Assembly (NCBI GenBank): GCA_022567055.1
Contig: JADFHU010000011.1
Coordinates: forward strand, 1 to 20,351
DNA length: 20,351 nt
DNA from: Planctomycetota bacterium
GTDB taxonomy: Bacteria; Planctomycetota; Phycisphaerae; Sedimentisphaerales; Anaerobacaceae
Reading direction: 5' to 3'
A model generated the notes under the pieces. That model had not been told where the DNA came from. It worked only from the letters and a program-made list of their open reading frames with translations, and made no database searches. The position numbers were made by a program, and so were the translations under genes. Below are positions 6,724 to 13,651 of this stretch, in pieces; within the stretch, counting starts at the first letter, position 1; every line of letters begins with the position of its first letter.

Positions 6724-6766
6724 TGTTCTCCAATCTTGCGTGACGGTTAGGATGGGTGAGTCCCGA

Positions 6767-9700
6767 CTAAAACAGCAAGCGACGCATCCGCCTGAATCCC
6801 GCCAGGAAATCTTCAAGAATCATATAGAGTGACGGGACCAGGATCAATGTGATCACCGTAGCGAACAACACCCCAAAGGCCAGGGAAATGGCCATCGGGA
6901 TCAGGAAATGCGCCTGCAGGCTCTTCTCCAGCATGATGGGAATCAGGCCGCAGAAGGTCGTCAGTGTCGTCAGGAGGATGGGACGAAAGCGCCGAGTCAC
7001 CGCGGCCTTGATCACCTCGGGTAGAGCGAGGCCGGCGCGGCGTTCCCGGTTGGCCAGGTCGACCATGATGAGCGAGTCATTGACCACCACGCCGGTCAGG
7101 GCCACGATGCCAAAGAGCGACATCATGGAGAGCTGAAAGCCCATGATCACATGGCCGGCGACCGCACCCACGATGCCAAAGGGAATGGCCGACATGATGA
7201 TCAAGGGCTGCCAATAACTCCTGAACTGAAGCGCCAGTAGGGCCACCATGGCCAACATCGACAGGAGGATGCCGCGTCCGAGGCTCTGGGCGATCTCCCG
7301 TTGATCGCGCTGCTCTCCTTCGAAATCGTAGGTCAAGCCGGGATACTTGGCGGCCAGGGCGGGAAATACCCGCGTCTGCAGATCTGCGATGACCTCATTG
7401 CCGTTGGCGACGGCCTGATCCACATCGGCGGTGACACTGACGATCCGCCGGCGATTGGCCCGATTGATGATCGCGTATCCTCTGCCCAGAGACACATTCG
7501 CCACTTCCCCGAAGGGGATCTCGGTTCCATCTTCCAGACGAATGCGCATGGCCTCCATGTCGGCCATGGATCGTCGGTGCTCACGTGGATAGCGGACCAT
7601 GATCCGGACATCATCACGCCCCCTCTGGATTCGCTGCACTTCGTCGCCGTAGAAGCCTTGCCGCACCTGCCGAGCGAGATCGGCCTGGGTGAGCCCCAAG
7701 AGGCGTCCCCGCTCTTTCAGGGAGACCTTTAGCTCCAACTTGCCCGGTTCGAAGGTGTCGGTGATGTCGATGATCCCCTCATATTCCCCCAGGGTCTGCT
7801 TGAATTCCTCTACGGCGGCCAACAACTCATCGAAGTTTCGGTGACTCATTTCGACAGAGATGGCGTCACTGCCGGCAAAGAGCGAGGAGGTAAAGGTCAG
7901 CGACGACACGCCGGGGATCTCCCCCACTTCTTCCCGCCAAAGCCGCGCGATGCGCTCGGAGGAGAATCGATTACCGCGTGTCTCACCGTCGAGCAATTCG
8001 ATATTGACCTCGGCCGCATGACCGCCACGGTCCGCTTTGGTGGGTGGGCCGCCGGCGTCGCCACGTGTAAAGGGTTGCTCGCCGATACTGGTGGCAATGT
8101 GCTTGAACAGCGACTGCTCCGCAGGGACCGCCGTCCGGTCGTTCCCGCCAAAGAGTCTGGCCCAGACCGTCTGTTCCCGAGGCTGCCCCCGCCACTCGGC
8201 ATCCACTCTGTCACGGACCCGGTGAGCCGCCTCTTCCAATTGATCGACGACTTTACGGGTCTGGTCGACGCTGGTCCCGCGGGGCATCGAGAGAGAGGCC
8301 CAAACATTGTTCGCTTCCACCTTGGGCAGGAGCGAAAAGCGCAGGAACCCCGCACTGACAAAACCAACAGTGAGGATCAAGATGGCCAGAGCCACCGATA
8401 TCGTCAGATAGCGCCAGGCCACGGCACGCTGGACGAAGGGTTCAAACACACGGTCGACAAAGGCATCCAGGCCCTTGCGTATCATCCCCTGAAACCGACC
8501 GATGGGGCCTAGACCGCCCCGCTGCGCGGCGATCGGATGCCCCCTGGAGAGATGCGCGGGCAGGATCAGCAGGGCCTCGACCAGGGAAAAGGCCAGCACG
8601 CTGATGACGACGATGGGAATCATGCGCACGAACTTGCCCCACACGCCGGAAATACAGAGCAAAGGCACGAAGGCCACCATGGTCGTCAGCACGGCCATGG
8701 TCACGGGCAGGGCAATCTCCTTGACGCCCGCGATGGCGGCATCCACATGACTCATACCCCGCTGGCGATAGGCGAAGACGTTCTCTCCCACGACAATGGC
8801 ATCGTCCACCACGATGCCCAAGGCCAAAATGAAGCCAAAGAGAGACATCATGTTGATCGAGGTGTCCACATAGGGCATCATCCAAAACGCACCCATGAAG
8901 GAGATGGGAATCCCCAGGGTGGTCCAGAAGGCCAGGCGGAGATCGAGAAAGAGGGCCAGGATCAGGAACACGAAGGCCAGGCCATACCCGGCATTGCGCG
9001 TCAGTAGATCGATGCGGCTGCGCAGCATCTTAGAGCGATCGAACCAGGTCGCGACCGAGACGCCGGCGGGAAGATTGGCACGATTTTGCGCCAGGTAGTC
9101 TTCACAGATCTCGACGATCTCCAGGAGGTTTTGTTCGCCGACCCGAAAGACTTGCAACTGCACGGAACGTTGGCCGTCGAAGTAGCCGGCCAGGTCCGAG
9201 TCTTCGAAGCCATCCACCACGGTGGCAATGTCCCCCAGGCGGATCTCCGTGCCGTCGGTCTGGGTCAACACCACGATCTGCTCGAACTCCAAGCCGCGGT
9301 AGCGTTGTCCCTGGGTACGGATCAAGACTTCCCCGCCGGCGGTCTTGAGGGAACCGCCCGGCAGGTCCAGGGACGAGTCGGCAACGGCCCGCGACACGTC
9401 ATCAAAAGTCAGTCGATGGCGGCGGAGGGTCTCCTCGGTGACCTCGATAGAAATCTCATAATCGCGTACCCCCACGATCTCTATCTGTGTTATCCCAGGC
9501 AGACTGGTCAATTCGTCCCGCATTTCCTGGGCCAATTCTTTCAGCGTGGCCTCCTCCACGTCGCCATAGAGAACGAGCGACATGACATGGTAGCGCATGG
9601 TCAGTTCAGTGATGATCGCCTTTTCGGTCTCCCTGGGAAAGGTCGTGATGCGGTCCACGGCCGCCTTGACATCGTCCAGCACGTCCTTGGCATCAATATA

Positions 9701-10021
9701 GGTCTCTAGCTCGACCATCACCAGACCAGAGCCTTCGAGGCCGAAGGAACGCAGCTTCTTGACGCCGTCAATGCCGGCCACGGCCTCTTCCACCCGCAGG
9801 CAGATCCCCTCCTCAGCTTCCGCCGGCGTTGCCCCCAGATAGGGGACATTGATGGAGATGATATCCACCGACATATCGGGGAAGATTTCAACCTTGTTGG
9901 TCGTCAGGCTAATGGCGCCTCCGACGAGAATCGTCAGCATGAGGATGTTGGCGGCCACATGGTTCTGGGCAAACCACGCCATCATACCCCTATGGCCGGC
10001 GGGCTCATTCACAGGGCTCAT
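6767..10021 (-). CDS. RND-family efflux pump, inner-membrane permease
   Basis: A 1084-residue AcrB-type transporter that exports hydrophobic or amphiphilic compounds by proton motive force. It shows the duplicated RND plan: an N-terminal helix (about 22-40), a large periplasmic domain, six helices (about 340-560), a second helix and periplasmic domain, then six more helices (about 870-1070). D406 and D407 in GIVVDDAIVVGENV are the proton-relay aspartates of TM4. The position of AcrB K940 in TM10 is N981 (VVVNDSLIMVD), so this is not a canonical AcrB; the heavy-metal group is also not a clear match. The start codon overlaps the stop of the fusion-protein gene (ATGA), so the two are translationally coupled. 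Substrate unknown. Confidence 0.93.
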   Translation of the reverse strand: MSPVNEPAGHRGMMAWFAQNHVAANILMLTILVGGAISLTTNKVEIFPDMSVDIISINVPYLGATPAEAEEGICLRVEEAVAGIDGVKKLRSFGLEGSGLVMVELETYIDAKDVLDDVKAAVDRITTFPRETEKAIITELTMRYHVMSLVLYGDVEEATLKELAQEMRDELTSLPGITQIEIVGVRDYEISIEVTEETLRRHRLTFDDVSRAVADSSLDLPGGSLKTAGGEVLIRTQGQRYRGLEFEQIVVLTQTDGTEIRLGDIATVVDGFEDSDLAGYFDGQRSVQLQVFRVGEQNLLEIVEICEDYLAQNRANLPAGVSVATWFDRSKMLRSRIDLLTRNAGYGLAFVFLILALFLDLRLAFWTTLGIPISFMGAFWMMPYVDTSINMMSLFGFILALGIVVDDAIVVGENVFAYRQRGMSHVDAAIAGVKEIALPVTMAVLTTMVAFVPLLCISGVWGKFVRMIPIVVISVLAFSLVEALLILPAHLSRGHPIAAQRGGLGPIGRFQGMIRKGLDAFVDRVFEPFVQRAVAWRYLTISVALAILILTVGFVSAGFLRFSLLPKVEANNVWASLSMPRGTSVDQTRKVVDQLEEAAHRVRDRVDAEWRGQPREQTVWARLFGGNDRTAVPAEQSLFKHIATSIGEQPFTRGDAGGPPTKADRGGHAAEVNIELLDGETRGNRFSSERIARLWREEVGEIPGVSSLTFTSSLFAGSDAISVEMSHRNFDELLAAVEEFKQTLGEYEGIIDITDTFEPGKLELKVSLKERGRLLGLTQADLARQVRQGFYGDEVQRIQRGRDDVRIMVRYPREHRRSMADMEAMRIRLEDGTEIPFGEVANVSLGRGYAIINRANRRRIVSVTADVDQAVANGNEVIADLQTRVFPALAAKYPGLTYDFEGEQRDQREIAQSLGRGILLSMLAMVALLALQFRSYWQPLIIMSAIPFGIVGAVAGHVIMGFQLSMMSLFGIVALTGVVVNDSLIMVDLANRERRAGLALPEVIKAAVTRRFRPILLTTLTTFCGLIPIMLEKSLQAHFLIPMAISLAFGVLFATVITLILVPSLYMILEDFLAGFRRMRRLLF

Positions 10022-11190
10022 CCGTCATTCTTTCCGGCGAGCTGCACCCGAATCTTCATGCCGTCGGTGACGGTGTCAATCGAACTGGTAATCACGACGT
10101 CCCCTTCTGAGAGACCACTGCTGATGTAGGCATGCTCTCTGTCGAGACGCAAAACCGTCACCGGGACGGGTTTGAGACACTCTTGCGCGGCCAACCAAAC
10201 CTGGCTATGGGTCCGCAGGGCGTGTCGAGGAATAGGTATCACGGAGGAATAGTGTTTGCCCAGGATCTCGACCTGCACAAACATGCCCGGCGTTAAGGGG
10301 GGCCGTCCCGTCGTCGTGTCAAAGGGGTTGTCCACTTGAACCACCAGGGACACCATGCGAGACCTCACGTCCACACGGCCCAGGGTTCGCACCACACGGC
10401 CCTGCCACACATGCAGCGCTCCGGCGAAGGAACAACTCACCGTCACATTGGGACCTGGACCGGATCCGTTGAGGGGTAGGTCCAGCCACTGGAGCTGGGA
10501 ATCCTGCAGGGGTATCTCGATCTCGACCCCGTCGGTGGCATAGACGGTGGCGATGGACTGACCACTCGTCACGAACTGACCCACCTCCGCATCGGTCTCC
10601 AGGATCCGCCCGTCAAAGGGAATGGAGACCTCGGTCCGCTCCAGATCCAATTCGGCCTTTTCCAATTGGACTCGGGCTGCCCGCAATTGGGCCTCCACAC
10701 TGCGGATCTGCGGCTCATGGTAGACGAGTATGGACTGCGGTTGCTTGCCGGGATTCATCTTTTGCCACTGATCCTTGGCTATCTGCGCCTCGGCACGTTC
10801 GATTTCCAGGGCCACCTCGGCCTGCGTCACCGTCGACTCGGCCATTTCCACCGCGATCTGGTAATCCCGTTTCTCAACGACGACCAGCGGCTCCCGCGCA
10901 TGGAAGAATCCGCCATTGACCAAGTGCTCGTGGCGTCGCACAATCTTACCCGCGACTTGGGGCACCACCTGCACCTCTTTCCGCGCTTGCACGGTGCCGT
11001 TGCCTTTCACCGTCATCTGCATCGATTGAACCGAGACTTCGAACGCACTCACCAGAGGCGCCGCCCTCACCATTTCCTTTCGCTCCGGAGCTTTCCGCGC
11101 GGCGGTCATTCTGACGTAGCCATAGACCGAGGCCCCAATGATTAAAACCGAGGCGATCAACTGAAGGAGAGCTTTCTTCCATTTCTTCAT
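10018..11190 (-). CDS. RND efflux periplasmic adaptor (membrane fusion protein, HlyD/AcrA type)
   Basis: A 390-residue adaptor that links the inner-membrane pump to the outer-membrane channel. Residues 1-25 (MKKWKKALLQLIASVLIIGASVYGY) form a membrane anchor with no lipobox. Then come the first lipoyl half (VKGNGTVQARKEVQVVPQVAGKI), a long alpha-hairpin (about 105-185), the second lipoyl half (SIPFDGRILETDAEVGQFVTSGQ), a beta-barrel and a membrane-proximal domain (PGMFVQVEI...IPRHAL). The start is ATG 11190 because GGGAG lies nine bases upstream and the anchor then begins with the usual positive residues; the frame is open to ATG 11238, which is possible. It overlaps the pump gene by four bases. 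Confidence 0.9.
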   Translation of the reverse strand: MKKWKKALLQLIASVLIIGASVYGYVRMTAARKAPERKEMVRAAPLVSAFEVSVQSMQMTVKGNGTVQARKEVQVVPQVAGKIVRRHEHLVNGGFFHAREPLVVVEKRDYQIAVEMAESTVTQAEVALEIERAEAQIAKDQWQKMNPGKQPQSILVYHEPQIRSVEAQLRAARVQLEKAELDLERTEVSIPFDGRILETDAEVGQFVTSGQSIATVYATDGVEIEIPLQDSQLQWLDLPLNGSGPGPNVTVSCSFAGALHVWQGRVVRTLGRVDVRSRMVSLVVQVDNPFDTTTGRPPLTPGMFVQVEILGKHYSSVIPIPRHALRTHSQVWLAAQECLKPVPVTVLRLDREHAYISSGLSEGDVVITSSIDTVTDGMKIRVQLAGKNDG

Positions 11191-11256
11191 CTGTATCATC
11201 TCCCGATCCTGCATGACGGCGCAGCGAGCGGCAGACATGCGATCATGCCCGGAATC

Positions 11257-12738
11257 CTATGAATCTTGTTTCTCACGGGCTTCTCCATCGGGCTCCGTCG
11301 GGTCTTGGTCCGGCGCTTCTAGCCAATCCCCACCCAGGGCCAGGTACAACTGGACGCGGGTCTCCCAGAGCCGTCCCTGGGCCAGCACCAGCTCATTCTC
11401 GGCGAGTCTTCGATTACGTTCGGCCTCCAGGACCACCAGCATGGGCTCCACGCCGGTCGCATAGCGACTGCGGGCCAGCGCCTCCGCTTCCCGCGCCAAC
11501 TGGAAGCCCTCTCCCAGGTAGGCGATGCGTTCCTGTAGCAACCGTTGGCTCATCAGGGCGTCCTCGACCTCTTGAAAGGCCGTGAGAACCTCTCCGGCAT
11601 AGCGCTGGGCCGCCTGCTCCACTGCCGCCCGCGCCGCCTTGACGCCTGCCTTCAGTTGTCCGCCGCGATAGAGCGGCGCGGCCAATCGCATGGCAGCCGA
11701 GTACACCTGGTTTTGACTGTTGAGGATGTCCCCACGGTCAAAGGGCTGGTAGCCGCCACTGAGCAGAAAGGTCAGATCCGGATACATCTGGGCGATACTG
11801 ACCCCCACCCGCTCGGTCGCCGCCGCCAGGCGCATCTCCGCCGCGTGCACATCGGGACGCCGATCGAGCAACGCGGCAGGCAGGCCCAACGGCACGGGCG
11901 CCAACGGGGGCAATGGCGGCAACCGGTCAAATTGGGCCAGAGACATGGGCAGGTCCTGCGTCTTGGGCCGCTCTCCGCAGAGCACCGAGAGCGCGTGACC
12001 CAAGAGATGCCGCTGTTGTTTCACGACGTTGTAGCGGACCTTGGCGCTGGTGAGATTTTGCCGGGCAAAATAGACGTCCAGGGGACTCACCAACCCGCCT
12101 TCGTAGCGATTCTGCGTGATCTCCAGCGCGGATTCCCAGTTGGCAATGGTGGCCTGGGCAACCGCGGTCAGTCTCTGCTGCGTGGCAATCTGAATGCGCA
12201 ACTGCACCACCTGCGCCACCAGGGCATGCACCAGGACCCGGCGATCGTCCTCGGTGGCCAGGAGATCCCAGTACGCCGCCCGCTCACTGCGTCGCAGCCG
12301 GCCAAAGAGGTCGGCCACATAGGAGACCGTGAAGCCATGCGGATAGGCCGTGTTCAGGAAGGTAAAGGCCCCACCGAAACTCATCTTATCTCGGGACACC
12401 GCAGCCTGGTAGGAAAGATCGGGTAGCCGCATGCCTTGGGCCTGACGGAGCAGCGCCTCGGCACGCAGCACCGCGGCCACGGCCGCGAGAAGGTCGGTAT
12501 TCTTCGCCAGTACCTTGGTCACCAGGTCATCGATGACCGGATCGTTGAAGCTGCGCCACCAAGCGGATGCGCCCTCGGCATCATTGACATCTGTCAGCCC
12601 ATCCGGCTGCCAGGCGAAACGCACAGCATCCGTGGCTGCCGTCGGGGGCCGCATATAGTCCGGCCCTACATTGCAGCCGGCGCCCCATGCCAGGGTCATC
12701 ACGCCCAAAGTCACCAGAGGCCTCGAAACACGACTCAT
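11257..12738 (-). CDS. Outer-membrane efflux channel, TolC/OprM (NodT) family lipoprotein
   Basis: A 493-residue outer-membrane factor giving the pump its exit duct. The signal peptide ends in AWGAGC, with C22 the probable lipidated cysteine, followed by NVGPDYMRPP, the usual OprM-family start. Two copies of the long-helix OEP repeat follow (about 60-255 and 275-475), with LLDRRPDVHAAEMRLAAA at the start of the second as in other NodT proteins. Length and order are complete. Its ATG overlaps the tetR stop (ATGA), with a GGGGG-containing ribosome site about eight bases upstream, so regulator and channel are translationally coupled. The acidic tail after 475 is variable. Confidence 0.93.
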   Translation of the reverse strand: MSRVSRPLVTLGVMTLAWGAGCNVGPDYMRPPTAATDAVRFAWQPDGLTDVNDAEGASAWWRSFNDPVIDDLVTKVLAKNTDLLAAVAAVLRAEALLRQAQGMRLPDLSYQAAVSRDKMSFGGAFTFLNTAYPHGFTVSYVADLFGRLRRSERAAYWDLLATEDDRRVLVHALVAQVVQLRIQIATQQRLTAVAQATIANWESALEITQNRYEGGLVSPLDVYFARQNLTSAKVRYNVVKQQRHLLGHALSVLCGERPKTQDLPMSLAQFDRLPPLPPLAPVPLGLPAALLDRRPDVHAAEMRLAAATERVGVSIAQMYPDLTFLLSGGYQPFDRGDILNSQNQVYSAAMRLAAPLYRGGQLKAGVKAARAAVEQAAQRYAGEVLTAFQEVEDALMSQRLLQERIAYLGEGFQLAREAEALARSRYATGVEPMLVVLEAERNRRLAENELVLAQGRLWETRVQLYLALGGDWLEAPDQDPTEPDGEAREKQDS

Positions 12739-13385
12739 GCCTGATCCCCCTGATATCCCCGGATGGCCGCCGCGCCAAAACGCACCACGTGGTCGATGAT
12801 CTTGTCCGAATCGCAGCCTTCGATCCAGCTCCTATAGTAGGGCATGAACAGGAGGGGATGGAGCATCAAGGCATCCACCGAAAAGACCGCCAGTTGAGAA
12901 TTCCGCACATCCAGTCCCTCCCCCAGTTCCCGAAACGCCGCGCTCATCCGGGCAACAAAGACCTCCTTCAGGTCTGCGAAGATCCGTTCCGGGTCCACCT
13001 GCCGGTTCAAGACCTCGCGGACCATCAACTGCAGCACCAGACCGCGGGGCTCATTGAGTTCGACCGCCTTGAGGGGCGCCGTCACCCAGCCGCGGATCAA
13101 GGCCTCAATCGAGGGATTGGGACTAGACATCACCCGATTGATCACCGCAATGGACTCATCGATCACCAGCTTGATCTGACGTCGAAACATCTGCGAATAG
13201 AGCTCCACCTTGCCGCCAAAGTGGTAGTTGATGGCCGCCACATTGCAGTTCGCCTCGGTCGTCAGATCGCGCACACTCGTCCCGTGGAAGCCCTTCTCGC
13301 AGAATAGGCGCTCCGCCGCATCCAATAGCCGATCCCGGACGCCTCTTTCGAGGGATGTATGTTCACTGAGACTCGAATCAGTCAT
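12735..13385 (-). CDS. TetR-family repressor of the efflux operon
   Basis: A 216-residue regulator. The DNA-binding domain covers about 17-63 (RDRLLDAAERLFCEKGFHGTSVRDLTTEANCNVAAINYHFGGKVELY), the standard TetR helix-turn-helix. The C-terminal ligand domain, with VLNRQVDPERIF and the later LMLHPLLFMPY, looks like the CerR/YbiH (DUF1956) subgroup, from memory. ATG 13385 starts it; an extension to 13511 would run through the palindromes and is rejected. It is the first gene of tetR-OMF-MFP-RND(-VOC), overlapping the channel gene by four bases, and two palindromes immediately upstream are probable operators. The inducer is unknown. Confidence 0.92.
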   Translation of the reverse strand: MTDSSLSEHTSLERGVRDRLLDAAERLFCEKGFHGTSVRDLTTEANCNVAAINYHFGGKVELYSQMFRRQIKLVIDESIAVINRVMSSPNPSIEALIRGWVTAPLKAVELNEPRGLVLQLMVREVLNRQVDPERIFADLKEVFVARMSAAFRELGEGLDVRNSQLAVFSVDALMLHPLLFMPYYRSWIEGCDSDKIIDHVVRFGAAAIRGYQGDQA

Positions 13386-13396
13386 AGGTCCGATCC

Positions 13397-13434
13397 AAAC
13401 ATTTGTTTCATACGGTAGTTTAAAACAGTTGTTT
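13397..13434 (-). promoter_or_regulatory. Tandem TetR operators (predicted)
   Basis: Two 12-base palindromes, AAACATTTGTTT (13397-13408) and AAACAGTTGTTT (13423-13434) on the plus strand, share perfect AAACA/TGTTT arms. Their centres are 26 bases apart and 17 and 43 bases ahead of the tetR ATG. No other copy is seen in the efflux operon. Repressor binding here would block the whole operon. A well-formed -35/-10 pair could not be fixed, though the AT-rich stretch fits one. Confidence 0.65.
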
Positions 13435-13563
13435 GAATGGGAGTCAAGGGGAAAGTGCGGACGTTTTTTTCGATCTCTTCGGAGTGGAGCGAAAAGCCGG
13501 GCTCGGTCCAAGACTCTCGCCTGTGTATCTGTCGTCTGCCGGCCTTCGTTGTCAGCGAAGCGC

Positions 13564-13635
13564 TTGTCGTAATCGTAATCGGAAACAGTAACGACTCAAT
13601 TCCGTGTTTCGATTACGACAACGACTACGACAACG
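13564..13635 (-). repeat. Hexamer palindrome, copy 2
   Basis: TTGTCGTAATCG (13564-13575) is the exact complement of 13610-13621, and the array goes on to 13635 with more CGACNN hexamers. Read on the minus strand it resembles copy 1 (6141-6219): the same CGTTGTCGT start, GTCGTAATCG, then ATCGAAAC and AATTG in the loop. It begins 16 bases after the gspK-like stop. Confidence 0.82.
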
Positions 13636-13651
13636 AACTGCTGCGGCGACG

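Noticed and set aside
7841..8512. 223-codon plus-strand frame inside the RND gene
   Set aside because: Antisense to an intact 1084-residue pump; no motif, no ribosome site.
11545..12426. 293-codon open frame on the plus strand
   Set aside because: It is antisense to the complete outer-membrane channel gene, has a low-complexity H/R/G/Q-rich translation and no family motif: a shadow of GC-rich coding DNA.
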